The notes: a model not told the origin generated them from the sequence alone. 31,725 nt of DNA from an uncultured Collinsella sp. (GCA_902470805.1 CABRHX010000023.1:1-31725); one strand, 5' to 3'. Counted from the stretch's first letter, positions 14,119 through 22,609 are shown. Made by a program: numbers and translations.

Positions 14119-15558
14119 CTAGTTCTCCTCGGCCTCGGCGGCCTCCTCAGCGAGACGCTGGGCTGCGAGCTCAGGGGTCAGACCCTTGTACTCGGTCTCG
14201 CGGCCCTTAGCGCTGACGACGCGGACGACCTCGCCGATGAGCACGAGCACGATGAAGATAACGATCATCGGGACCTTGTCGCCAATTTCAGCAGCGGAGA
14301 ACGGGATCAGCGTGGCAACGATGGCAAGAACCAGCTCGATGCAGGGGATGGCCAGCATGACCTTCATCATGGCGCACTTAAACGGGAACGTGAAGATGCG
14401 CTCACGGTTGGGGTCGTTCTTACGAAGGTTGAGGAACGCCGGGAACATCGGGATGTAGGTCAACAGCAGGAAGACGACAGAGGTGCCAAAGAGCATCCAG
14501 AAGACACCGTTGGAGATGGCGTCGATGGGAACGAGCTGCAGGCACAGCACCAGGGAGGCAACGACAGCGTTGACCAGGTTGGCGCCGTTGGGCATGTCGT
14601 CATCCGAGATCATCGAGGCGAAGACCTTGGGCATGTTGCCGTGCTCGGCAGCGTAGCGAGCAACGGAGTTAACGCCGAAGGACCAAGCGGCCATGTTGGC
14701 GAACAGGGTGATCAGGAAGGCGATGCAGATGACCTTAAAGATCATGGAGTCGCCCACCATGGTCTGGACTGCGACGATCATGCCGTAGTCGGGATCGATG
14801 GAGTCGGCCGGCACGGCGGCGCCGATGCCAAAGCCAGCGAACAGGTAGATCACGGCGATGGACAGGCCACCGACGATGATAGCCTTGGGGATATCGCGAG
14901 CGGGATCGGCCATGTCGTCGGTCATGGTGCAGATGACCTCGAAGCCCATGAAGTTAAAGATGATGATCGACAGGTAGCCGAGAGCGTTGGTGTTGGTGAG
15001 CTCGGGCAGGAAGGTGGCAGCGGACATGTCGTTCGCAAAACCGTTCTCCATGGCGTACCAAATGCCCAGAGCGCCGACGACAACGGCAACGGCGACCTTG
15101 ATGATGGCGCCACCGTTGAGGACCCACTCGGAGTCAGCCGCCTTGGAGCGGCCCATGAGGTAGACGATCCACACAAAGGCAAGATCGATACCCATCTTGG
15201 CGATCAGATTGAACTCAACGCCAAAGACCATGCCCAGAATGTCGGGGAACATGGTAGCCAGCGAGGCAATCCACAGCGGGTAGTTAACCCAGTAGTAGTA
15301 CGAAATGCGGGCGCCCCACTTGTCGCCCAGGCCATCGCGCACCCAGTCGTAAATGCCGCCCTCGCCGTCATAGGTGGTGCCGAGCTCGGCGACAACCATG
15401 CCATACGGGAGCAGGAAGGTCAGGATCAGGAAGATCCACCAGAAGAACTGCTGGTTGCCAATGGCAGCAGCAGGCGCGGCGGCCTCGCAGACGAAGACGA
15501 CGCAGATGATGGTCGAAATGACCGTCAAGAAGGAAAGCTTTTTCTTTCCGTCGCTCAT
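14119..15558 (-). CDS. APC family transporter, probable agmatine/putrescine antiporter (copy 1)
   Basis: A 479-residue permease with about twelve membrane helices. The N-terminal helix (AAAPAAAIGN), the LPYGMVVAELGTTYDGEGG block and FNFMGFEVICTMTDDMADPARDIPKA are typical of amino acid/polyamine exchangers. Placed directly after ptcA and before aguA, it most likely brings agmatine in and putrescine out, as AguD does in lactic acid bacteria. The tail is acidic and alanine-rich (LAAQRLAEEAAEAEEN). AAAGGAG precedes the ATG. The intercistronic gap to ptcA holds a 12-bp hairpin. A paralogue lies at 10590-11999, so the locus has two exchangers. Confidence 0.88.
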   Translation of the reverse strand: MSDGKKKLSFLTVISTIICVVFVCEAAAPAAAIGNQQFFWWIFLILTFLLPYGMVVAELGTTYDGEGGIYDWVRDGLGDKWGARISYYYWVNYPLWIASLATMFPDILGMVFGVEFNLIAKMGIDLAFVWIVYLMGRSKAADSEWVLNGGAIIKVAVAVVVGALGIWYAMENGFANDMSAATFLPELTNTNALGYLSIIIFNFMGFEVICTMTDDMADPARDIPKAIIVGGLSIAVIYLFAGFGIGAAVPADSIDPDYGMIVAVQTMVGDSMIFKVICIAFLITLFANMAAWSFGVNSVARYAAEHGNMPKVFASMISDDDMPNGANLVNAVVASLVLCLQLVPIDAISNGVFWMLFGTSVVFLLLTYIPMFPAFLNLRKNDPNRERIFTFPFKCAMMKVMLAIPCIELVLAIVATLIPFSAAEIGDKVPMIVIFIVLVLIGEVVRVVSAKGRETEYKGLTPELAAQRLAEEAAEAEEN

Positions 15559-15589
15559 GATGAGCTCCTTTGCTCAGTCTTGGACAGAT

Positions 15590-15628
15590 CCGAGGCCCAA
15601 GGCACTAAGGCAATCGCTTGGGCCTCGG
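15590..15628 (-). promoter_or_regulatory. Intercistronic hairpin between ptcA and the APC transporter
   Basis: Perfect 12-bp arms at 15590-15601 and 15617-15628 (CCGAGGCCCAAG / CTTGGGCCTCGG) with a 15-base loop. No T-run follows on the minus strand, so this looks like an mRNA-stabilising or attenuating hairpin inside the operon rather than a full terminator. Confidence 0.6.
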
Positions 15629-15690
15629 TGAGCGGGCGACAGGAGACGAGCATCCGCCGCCCGCAAACGTGCTTTTAAAAGCCTTGGGGC

Positions 15691-16764
15691 TTAGAGCTGC
15701 TCGAGAGCCTCGAGAGCGGCGTGGAGCTCGGCCTTGGCGGAGTACTCGACACCCTCGTCGTTGAGCGGGGTGCGCTTGCCCAGAGCGGCAAGGAGAGCAC
15801 GGATGGAGTGCTTGCGGTTCTCGGCCTCGACCCAGCACAGGGAGCGCTCGGGGTCGTCCATGACCTCGTCGACGACCTCCTCGTTGCGGGTGGCCGGCAG
15901 GCAGTGCATGAACTTGGAGTTGGGGCCGGCGAAGTTCATCATGTCCATGGTGACCTGATACTTGGGATAGAACACGTCCATGTAGTTCTCGCCCGAGACT
16001 TCCTCGTCGTACAGGCCATACCACACGTCGGTGTAGATGAAGTCGGCACCCTTGATGCACTCGATGTCGTCGGAGATGACGATGGAGCCGCCGGAGACCT
16101 TGCAGTTCTCCTCGGCGATGGCCATCATCTGCTTGCCGAACTCGGCGCGCTCCTCAACGGTGCCAACGTGCAGGCCGCCGTCGGGGATCTGGTGGCCCTT
16201 AGGTCCAAACTGGACAAACTTCATGCCGACCTTGGAGGCGATGAACATGAGGGAGACGCAGACCTGGGTGGCGTCGCCGATGAAGGCCAGGGTGCAGCCC
16301 TCGATCTTCTTGCCCTCGGGGAGGTTCTCGAGCATGGTCATGAGGTCGCCCATCTCCTGCGTGGGATGGTTGAACTCGGACATGCCGTTGATGACGGGCA
16401 CAGCGGAGCCCTCGGCGAGGCCGACGACATCCTTGTGACGGTCAACGCGAGCCATCATGATGTCGAGCAGCGAACCCATGACGCGAGCGGTGTCGCCCAG
16501 GGACTCATGGCCACCGAGCTGGATGGTGCCAGGGCCATAGAACTGAGCGTGACCGCCGAGGTCGGTCATAGCCGTCTCGAAGGAAAGACGGGTGCGGGTG
16601 GAAACCTGCTGGAAGATCATGCCAAGGCTCTTGTTGCGGAGCAGGTGCGGATAATAACCGTCAACCTTGATGGCCTTCTTCATTGCCAGGCCAAGATCCT
16701 CGATAGCCAGGATCTGTTCTTTGGTGAAGTCGTTGGTGTCGATGAAATCCTTAGGCAGTGCCAT
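15691..16764 (-). CDS. ptcA: Putrescine carbamoyltransferase
   Basis: Phosphorolyses N-carbamoylputrescine to putrescine and carbamoyl phosphate, the second step of the agmatine deiminase pathway. The 357-residue protein shows the carbamoyl-phosphate loop STRTR (55-59), the HPTQEMGD motif and HCLPATRNEEV. The ornithine-binding SMG loop of ornithine carbamoyltransferases is replaced by TDVWYGLYDEE, which is the putrescine-type form, and the C-terminal helical extension is present. The ATG at 16764 has AAGGAAA upstream; a longer frame to 16845 lacks a site. It is the first gene of the leftward agmatine cluster, divergent from a membrane LuxR gene. Ornithine carbamoyltransferase is the alternative, less likely by motif and context. 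Confidence 0.9.
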   Translation of the reverse strand: MALPKDFIDTNDFTKEQILAIEDLGLAMKKAIKVDGYYPHLLRNKSLGMIFQQVSTRTRLSFETAMTDLGGHAQFYGPGTIQLGGHESLGDTARVMGSLLDIMMARVDRHKDVVGLAEGSAVPVINGMSEFNHPTQEMGDLMTMLENLPEGKKIEGCTLAFIGDATQVCVSLMFIASKVGMKFVQFGPKGHQIPDGGLHVGTVEERAEFGKQMMAIAEENCKVSGGSIVISDDIECIKGADFIYTDVWYGLYDEEVSGENYMDVFYPKYQVTMDMMNFAGPNSKFMHCLPATRNEEVVDEVMDDPERSLCWVEAENRKHSIRALLAALGKRTPLNDEGVEYSAKAELHAALEALEQL

Positions 16765-17093
16765 GTCGATTTCCTTTCCGCCGGTCTTGCCGACTATTAC
16801 TGAGAGGCGCTCGTACATCACGCCTCGTGTTGACAACACCATCATTCACCCGTATGCAATTTTTACCTAGTTTATTCGGGATTAAAGACCGTTCACGGAG
16901 TTACACCCCCTCTAAACCAATATAAACCCGCAGGTAGAGAGTTTACAGGGGGTTTACTATCTAGAACCGCGAACGGTATACGGGTATCCTGTATCACGTC
17001 CTCTAATCCGCAACGGGACATACGGTTGAGGGCGGTATATCCGTAGGGTTTACGGAGCTTATCCAAAGATCAGATGAGATGGGACGGCGACAG
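16765..17093. promoter_or_regulatory. Divergent ptcA/luxR control region with TAAACC/GGTTTA array
   Basis: A 329-base interval. TAAACC at 16913 and 16923 and GTTTAC/GGTTTA at 16941 and 16951 form a near-symmetrical array centred near 16934, with about 10-base spacing within each half. ACCGTTCACGG (16888-16898) and CCGCGAACGGT (16968-16978) add an outer inverted pair with one mismatch. GGGTTTAC recurs near 17047. This looks like a compound operator for the adjacent LuxR activator, governing ptcA and its own gene. Confidence 0.5.
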
Positions 17094-18059
17094 ATGAACA
17101 CACTCATGTTCTTCTACACCCTAGTGATACTTGTTATCTGTATTGTGACGGCGGTGCTTTCGCTTGCCGCCTACGCCTCGTCCCGTCGACGCTTCTTTAT
17201 CTATGGCAGCGGCGTATTTATCTGCTATGCCATCGAGATGACCGAGATCTTCTTTTTTGAATACACGTTGCAAAACCAGAATTTTCCGGCCAGTGACTAT
17301 TACTCCATTACCATGCCTGTAATGCGGACCCTTGTGGCGACCGCTTCACAGGCTTTTATTTGGCTCATTGCCATGGACCTGCTCGACAAACATTCTAAAA
17401 AGCAGTTCGCTATCCCCGTCTTAACGTTTTTGCTGTGCGAGTCGCTGATTATCGTCGCTGTCCCCTCCGGCCCCATGCATCAGTGGCTCTACTACACGAT
17501 GCGTCAGGTATTCCTTGTCTTTGTGGGACTGTATATCTTTTGGACGGCTCATAAGAGTACAAAAGTTGAGCTGAAGGCACGCGTTAACAACCAACGAAAG
17601 CACCTGATTATCGGCGCAATTCTGGTCGGTTGCATCGTTGCCGAGGATTTCTACAACATCCTTGTTGTCCCCATGAGCCTGGCGCCCTCTTGGCTGCAGC
17701 TATATCTGTCCGAGCGCAACTTTAGCGAAAACGTCTTTGCGTGCTACTTTGCAATTCTGCTGATCATCTACTCCTACCACGTGCTTTCGATCCGCATGCA
17801 GGAAGCGCCCGAGGAAAAGAACGTCAGCGATCTTGACCGGCATATCGAAGAGCAGATGCCTTTCTATCGCAACGCCTACAAGCTCTCCAACCGCGAGACC
17901 GAAGTCATGCGCTTGGTTGTGCTGGGCAAGTCGAACCAAGAGATCGCTGACGAGCTATTCCTTGCCGTGGGCACCGTCAAGACCCACATCCACAACATCC
18001 TGGTCAAAACCGAGCAGCAAAACCGCACAACGTTGATCCTGCATTTTTGGAAAAGGTAG
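17094..18059 (+). CDS. AguR-like LuxR regulator with 7-TM sensor domain
   Basis: A 321-residue membrane one-component regulator. About seven hydrophobic segments fill residues 3-230, and the C-terminal LuxR helix-turn-helix reads KLSNRETEVMRLVVLGKSNQ, then LAVGTVKTHIHNILVK. Agmatine operons of Lactococcus and Enterococcus are controlled by AguR, which is also a LuxR-type transmembrane protein, so an agmatine-responsive activator of the ptcA cluster is the natural reading. It is divergent from ptcA over an operator-like array. Start choice: the ATG at 17094 places the first helix at the N-terminus as in the paralogue; the in-frame ATG at 17079 is possible, and neither has a strong Shine-Dalgarno. 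A 12-bp hairpin follows the stop. Confidence 0.85.
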   Translation: MNTLMFFYTLVILVICIVTAVLSLAAYASSRRRFFIYGSGVFICYAIEMTEIFFFEYTLQNQNFPASDYYSITMPVMRTLVATASQAFIWLIAMDLLDKHSKKQFAIPVLTFLLCESLIIVAVPSGPMHQWLYYTMRQVFLVFVGLYIFWTAHKSTKVELKARVNNQRKHLIIGAILVGCIVAEDFYNILVVPMSLAPSWLQLYLSERNFSENVFACYFAILLIIYSYHVLSIRMQEAPEEKNVSDLDRHIEEQMPFYRNAYKLSNRETEVMRLVVLGKSNQEIADELFLAVGTVKTHIHNILVKTEQQNRTTLILHFWKR

Positions 18060-18087
18060 GTTACGCGGTTTTACCAAACCGCGTAAC
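18060..18087 (+). terminator. Hairpin after the membrane LuxR gene
   Basis: GTTACGCGGTTT (18060-18071) pairs perfectly with AAACCGCGTAAC (18076-18087) around a 4-base loop, starting one base after the stop codon. No T-run follows, so efficiency as an intrinsic terminator is doubtful. Confidence 0.5.
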
Positions 18088-18100
18088 GGCTCGACGCTGC

Positions 18101-18199
18101 AAGCGCCCCTAGGCGGCAATCTGACGTTCAATCGTCGGTCGCGTACCATAAGTACGCTTCCCTCCTCTTTCACGTCACCTTGCTCGCCTAGGGGCGCTT
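18101..18199 (-). ncRNA. Candidate structured RNA element with 15-bp closing stem
   Basis: Perfect 15-bp arms at 18101-18115 and 18185-18199 enclose 69 bases that hold two more hairpins: GCGTAC/GTACGC (18141-18157) and GACG/CGTC (about 18123-18136). On the minus strand the interior contains a strong Shine-Dalgarno-like GAGGAGGG followed by an ATG, but the frame that opens there runs back over the luxR 3' end and shows no coding character. It lies between convergent gene ends and could be a branched terminator, a repeat element or a small RNA. Confidence 0.35.
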
Positions 18200-18243
18200 T
18201 CGCTGGCTTATGCCCAACCTACGATAATTCCAAACTGGGTGAG

Positions 18244-20445
18244 CTACTCGCTGTAGCGGGTGGCGATGGCAGCTTGTACCATGCCGGCGCTCATGAGGTA
18301 GGTCACCAGGAAGTAGCCGCCGTAGGCTGCCAGGAAGATTGCACAGGTGAGGCCCACGGTGCCGCCGATGCTCATATCTCCGAATATGCTCACCAGCTCG
18401 ATAATCACCTTGAGCGCCACAAAGGAGTGCGCCAGACCCACTGCCAGCGGGAACAGGAAGAATACCGCTTGCTGCGCCATCACCGAATGGCGAATCTGGC
18501 GGTCGTCGCAGCCGATCTGTGCCAGCACACGATAGCTGCGGCTGCCGTCGGCCACATTGGAGAGCTGCTGGATCGACAGTATCGCCGCGCACGCAACGAC
18601 CAGTACAAAGCCAATGTAGATGGCCAGATAGCTAATCATGCCGTTCATTTGCGCTGCTTGCGTGTACATCTCGGAGCGTGTGATGAAGATTCCCCACGAC
18701 CCCGGCTCCTTGCCGTCAACGAGCAGATTGTCGAGCAAAGTGTATTTAATGCTCTCGTCTGCCTCGGTCGTATCCATCCCCTGTTTGTAATTAACGAGCA
18801 GGCTACTGGAATACGGCTGCAGATTAAGTTGGGACAACAGCTCGTCGGCAACGACGACGGTACCCGGGTTACTGCCCATCGCCGAGTTGGCGATGGCCGC
18901 CGTGTCCTTGTCCGACTTATCGGTTGCGGGCTTGAGCTCATGCCCGCCCAAGGTGAGGGTATGGCCGCCGGCCATGTACTTGGTGTACAGGTCGCCCAGC
19001 TCACCGCCCATATCACACGTAAGCAGGTACTGGTCGCGGCCAATGCTCACCGGCTCCTCGCCCATCATCTGGCGCAGTTTGTTGTACTGGCTCGCCGGCG
19101 TCACAAACAGACCCATCGTATCGGCATTGCTACCCCCGAGCGCCTTGGGGAGCTTTTCGCCCATGGTCTTGCACATCTCACCCGCAGACACCGAAGGATT
19201 CGAACCGCCAAACGGGTAACTCAGATACGAATCGATCTGAACATGCTCACCGGCAACATCGGCGATATTGACCTTCTTGCCGGTCTCGTCGTTGTTGTCC
19301 GCCGACTTGCCCTTGCCGTGCCATGCGGAGTACAAATCGACCGTTGTATCGGCTAGCACCATGCGGTCGGCTTCAGACGGATTGACATATTCTTTGTAGT
19401 AGTCGAGCGTATCGGGCGTGTAATAGACATACGTCTGAGACACGTCAACAGGGTTATAGCGCTCCAGGTTTTCGTTCATCACATTGGCAATCGACATACC
19501 GCACGTCACCGAGGTGATGGCCAAAAACAGGAGCATCGCGATGACGCCCATCGAAAAGCACACCGTGTTGACCTTGGCCGCAAGCTGGCGCACGGTAAAC
19601 ATGTTGAGGCCGCGCCAATACACGCTGCGCAGGCTCTGCAGCAGCTTGATGAGCATGCCCGAGAGTCCCCAGAACAGGGCAAAGGTGCCCACGGTAACCA
19701 TAGCGGTCGTAATACCAAACTGGTTCATGGCCTCTTGCAGCTTGCTGTCCGTCGCGGTTAGCGGGAACCCATCACGTAGCAGACGGTAATAGGCCACGCC
19801 CACAAGCACCACGCCCACGGCAAAGATGGCAATCGCGATCCAGGGGTTGCGTGTCTTGATGCTCTCGTTGCGACGCTCGGCACCCATAAGCTCGATGAGT
19901 TTGGTACGACGCACGGCGCGAAGGTTCAGCAGTAGCGTGAGCACAAACATTACGAGCATGCAGGCAAGGGTCAGATTGAACGCATGCACCGAGAAAAAGA
20001 AGTGGAAATTGGCGATCTGTGTCTTAAAGAGCGAGGCCGTAAAGAACGTCATGAGCTGGGAGAGTCCCACACCCAGCACAATGCCGGCGACAAAGGCCAC
20101 GACCGATACTATCACGGTCTCGAGCGCCATGATCGTGGCGACGCGCCCGCGCCCCATGCCGAGCACCTGGTACAGGCCAAACTCCTTCTTGCGGCGTTTC
20201 ATGATGAAGTTATTGGCGTACACCATCAAAAAGGCCATGACACCGGCCAAAAAGTACGTCAGGTCGCCGAGTATGCTGCCCATAACCTGCGCCAAGCCCT
20301 CTTCATCGATTCCGGCGATGTCGACCTGCATCGAGATGGTGTTAAAGGCATAGAAGACCGTGACGCCCAGGGTGAGCGTCAAAAGGTAGACGAGGTAGTC
20401 GCGGCCGGCACGGCGGACGTTGCCCCAAGCGAGTTTACAGAGCAT
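18244..20445 (-). CDS. ABC transporter permease, FtsX/BceB type
   Basis: A 733-residue membrane protein of the large permease type that pairs with MacB/BceA-like ATPases. About ten hydrophobic segments are visible: one near residue 20, a cluster at about 55-310, then a large extracytoplasmic domain of roughly 240 residues (from about 350), then three helices near the C-terminus (around SYLAIYIGFVLVVACAAILS). The MKRRKKEFGLYQVLGMGR segment is the FtsX coupling region. BceB proteins act in peptide-antibiotic sensing and resistance or in lipid-linked export. The ATG at 20445 overlaps the ATPase stop by 11 bases with GAGGG upstream, so the two are translationally coupled. No BceRS-type two-component genes are adjacent. 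Confidence 0.85.
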   Translation of the reverse strand: MLCKLAWGNVRRAGRDYLVYLLTLTLGVTVFYAFNTISMQVDIAGIDEEGLAQVMGSILGDLTYFLAGVMAFLMVYANNFIMKRRKKEFGLYQVLGMGRGRVATIMALETVIVSVVAFVAGIVLGVGLSQLMTFFTASLFKTQIANFHFFFSVHAFNLTLACMLVMFVLTLLLNLRAVRRTKLIELMGAERRNESIKTRNPWIAIAIFAVGVVLVGVAYYRLLRDGFPLTATDSKLQEAMNQFGITTAMVTVGTFALFWGLSGMLIKLLQSLRSVYWRGLNMFTVRQLAAKVNTVCFSMGVIAMLLFLAITSVTCGMSIANVMNENLERYNPVDVSQTYVYYTPDTLDYYKEYVNPSEADRMVLADTTVDLYSAWHGKGKSADNNDETGKKVNIADVAGEHVQIDSYLSYPFGGSNPSVSAGEMCKTMGEKLPKALGGSNADTMGLFVTPASQYNKLRQMMGEEPVSIGRDQYLLTCDMGGELGDLYTKYMAGGHTLTLGGHELKPATDKSDKDTAAIANSAMGSNPGTVVVADELLSQLNLQPYSSSLLVNYKQGMDTTEADESIKYTLLDNLLVDGKEPGSWGIFITRSEMYTQAAQMNGMISYLAIYIGFVLVVACAAILSIQQLSNVADGSRSYRVLAQIGCDDRQIRHSVMAQQAVFFLFPLAVGLAHSFVALKVIIELVSIFGDMSIGGTVGLTCAIFLAAYGGYFLVTYLMSAGMVQAAIATRYSE

Positions 20446-21220
20446 CGGAGCCCTCACCGCCCATCATGGCAACGACCTCCATAATGCGGTCGAAGAACTC
20501 GCGACGGTCGGTGTCGCCGCGGCGCAGCTCGGTGAAGATCTTGCCGTCGCGGATAAACAGCACGCGGCTCGTGTAGCTGGCGGCAAAGCTGTCATGCGTG
20601 ACCATGAGCACGGTGGCGCGCAGGCGGCGATTGAGGGCCTCCAGGCTCTCGAGCAGCAGGCGGGCACTCTTGGAATCGAGGGCGCCGGTGGGCTCGTCGG
20701 CCATGATCATGGTGGGGTCGGTGACGAGCGCGCGGGCCGCGGCAACGCGCTGCTGCTGACCGCCGGACATCTGGTAGGGATACTTGTCGAGCACCTGACT
20801 GATAGACAGACGCGCGGCCACATCCTGCACGCGGGTCGAGATCTCTGCCGAGTTTGTGCGGGCAATGGTGAGCGGCAGGGCGATGTTCTCGCGTGCCGTG
20901 AGCGTATCGAGCAGGTTGGAGTCCTGGAAGATAAAGCCGAGCTCCTCGCGGCGGAACTGCGAAAGCTTAGCCTGCTTCATGCGTGTTACGTCCTGCCCGT
21001 TGATACGGATGGTGCCGCTCGTGGCGCTATCGATGGTCGAGACGCAGTTGAGCAACGTCGACTTACCCGAGCCCGAAGCGCCCATGATGCCAACGAATTC
21101 GCCGCGGTTGACGGTAAAGCTGACGTCGTTGAGCGCACGGGTCACGTTGCCCAGCGCTCCGTATACCTTTTCGAGATGCGCGACCTCCAGTACCGGGGTC
21201 GCCATGTGCGTGGTTTGCAT
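20435..21220 (-). CDS. ABC transporter ATP-binding protein, BceA/MacB type
   Basis: A 261-residue ATPase energising the FtsX-type permease that follows it. Seen: Walker A GASGSGKST, a Q-loop in FIFQDSNLLD, the signature MSGGQQQR, Walker B MIMADEPTGALD and the switch histidine in MVTHD. The NLLDTLTARENIALPL stretch is typical of the LolD/MacB/BceA group. AAAGGA precedes the ATG at 21220. The gene is divergent from the Nudix-Vsr gene over 148 bases, which hold a short inverted repeat (CCTTAC/GTAAGG near 21303-21320). Confidence 0.93.
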   Translation of the reverse strand: MQTTHMATPVLEVAHLEKVYGALGNVTRALNDVSFTVNRGEFVGIMGASGSGKSTLLNCVSTIDSATSGTIRINGQDVTRMKQAKLSQFRREELGFIFQDSNLLDTLTARENIALPLTIARTNSAEISTRVQDVAARLSISQVLDKYPYQMSGGQQQRVAAARALVTDPTMIMADEPTGALDSKSARLLLESLEALNRRLRATVLMVTHDSFAASYTSRVLFIRDGKIFTELRRGDTDRREFFDRIMEVVAMMGGEGSDAL

Positions 21221-21368
21221 ACCGAGTCCTTTCTTGCGATTAGTCTACGGCATCTATAGTCGCAAGAAGACGAGTCGGCTACCATCGATATGGCTTACGC
21301 TTGCCTTACCGTTGTGTAAGGTACGCGTAGCTACCCTGCCACGTGTTGATGTTGAGAGAGGACTCCTG

Positions 21369-22355
21369 TTGAAGACTGTTCATGTTGCCGCTGGGATCAT
21401 TCGCAAGGAAGGATCCGATGAGCTGCTTGCCGTGCAGCGCGGCTACGGCGACATGCAGGGACTTTGGGAGTTCCCCGGTGGCAAGCTCATGCGCGGCGAG
21501 ACGCCCGAGGACGCCGTACGCCGCGAGCTCATGGAAGAGCTGCAGGTAAAAGTCACCAACCTGCGCGATTTCTATACCGTTGAGTACGACTACCCCGATT
21601 TCCATCTCTCCATGGAGTGCTACTACTGCTCGCTCGCCGATGAATCCGATGAACCCCAGAAGCATGACCGCCAGCTCGATATCCGCTGGATTCCGCGCAC
21701 CTCGCTTGCCACCGTTGAGTGGATGCCCGCCGACAAAGGGCTCATTGATGCCCTGATTGAGTTGAAGGAAGATCGGCTTGAGGCTAACGGCGCCAACGAC
21801 ACCGAGTCCACCACAGCCGACGAGCCCGTTACCAAGCCCAAGCGCAAAGCCAAGCGCCGCAGCAAAAAGCGCCCCAAGCCCGGCCTGCTGGACGGCATCG
21901 ACACCTCGGACCTTTCCGCTGACGAGCGTGAGCTCGTGCGCCGTCGCGCCGCCATCAAAAAGTCCATGAAGGGCAACAAGCGTGCGAACACCAAGCCCGA
22001 GCTGCTCGTTCGCCAGCGCCTGCGCGCCGCAGGCCTTACGGGCTATCGTTTGGAATGGAAGGTTCCCGGCAAGCCCGACATCGCCTTTCCCGGGCGCAAG
22101 ATCGCCATCTTCGTCAACGGCTGCTTTTGGCACCGTTGCCCCAAGTGCAACCCTAGCCAGCCCAAGCGCAACGTTGAGTTTTGGGAGGCAAAGTTCCGTC
22201 GCAACGTCGAGCGCGACCGCGCTGCCGTGGCAGCGCTCACTCAAATGGGCTGGACACCCATAACCATCTGGGAATGCGAGCTCAAAAAAGACCGCATCGA
22301 CGCCACGATGGAAAAGGTCATCGAGCAGGTGCGCGCCGCAGAGCCGCAGCGCTAG
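21369..22355 (+). CDS. Nudix (MutT-like) hydrolase fused to Vsr-type mismatch endonuclease
   Basis: One continuous 328-residue frame with two repair-related domains. Residues 1-135 are a MutT-like Nudix hydrolase; the Nudix box at 38-60 has GKLMRGE and RELMEEL in register. Residues 140-195 form a basic linker (PKRKAKRRSKKRPKPG at about 157-172). Residues 200-328 are a Vsr endonuclease: NTKPELLVRQRLRAAG, PGKPDIAFPGRK with the catalytic Asp237, NGCFWHRCPKC and a late IWECELKK. Compared with E. coli Vsr, the HGCFWH histidine is Asn250 here; His255 and the zinc-type cysteines are present. Start: TTG at 21369 with GAGAGAGGA at 21354-21362; longer frames run into the divergent ABC gene. No cytosine methyltransferase is adjacent. 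Confidence 0.88.
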   Translation: MKTVHVAAGIIRKEGSDELLAVQRGYGDMQGLWEFPGGKLMRGETPEDAVRRELMEELQVKVTNLRDFYTVEYDYPDFHLSMECYYCSLADESDEPQKHDRQLDIRWIPRTSLATVEWMPADKGLIDALIELKEDRLEANGANDTESTTADEPVTKPKRKAKRRSKKRPKPGLLDGIDTSDLSADERELVRRRAAIKKSMKGNKRANTKPELLVRQRLRAAGLTGYRLEWKVPGKPDIAFPGRKIAIFVNGCFWHRCPKCNPSQPKRNVEFWEAKFRRNVERDRAAVAALTQMGWTPITIWECELKKDRIDATMEKVIEQVRAAEPQR

Positions 22356-22441
22356 GAACGAGCCGCCCACACGCCTCACACAGGCGAGCCATATCCGCGT
22401 CACAAACCTTAGAAAGTCCTTAAGCTCAAAACCTTTCAAGA

Positions 22442-22482
22442 GTGTTACTCGATACCTCTGACCTGCAGTTTCATCGTAACAC
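22442..22482. repeat. Diverged copy of the 4231-4351 element core
   Basis: GTGTTAC (22442-22448) and GTAACAC (22476-22482) flank a stretch whose CTCTGACCTGCAGTTTCATCG (22456-22476) matches 18 of 21 bases of the interior of the element at 4231-4351. The rest of the interval 22356-22609 has a small hairpin (GCACGGG/CCCGTGC near 22545-22575) and no clear gene. Confidence 0.4.
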
Positions 22483-22609
22483 CAAACCAGGTTAAGCCTT
22501 TCTTTAGCGCTTCTTTGCAGCAGCCGCGGCATAATACTGCCAGCGCACGGGACCTAGCAGCACACCCCGTGCGCAACCTTTCGGTGGACATCGAGGAGGC
22601 CGCATAAGC

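Noticed and set aside
19190..19215. GGTTCGAATCC-like sequence on the minus strand resembling a tRNA T-arm
   Set aside because: It lies inside the FtsX-type permease frame, encoding GGSNPSV, with no acceptor, D or anticodon arms around it.
20856..21368. N-terminal extension of the Nudix-Vsr frame upstream of 21369
   Set aside because: It overlaps the divergent ABC ATPase gene antisense; the TTG at 21369 has a strong ribosome site and begins exactly at the Nudix fold.
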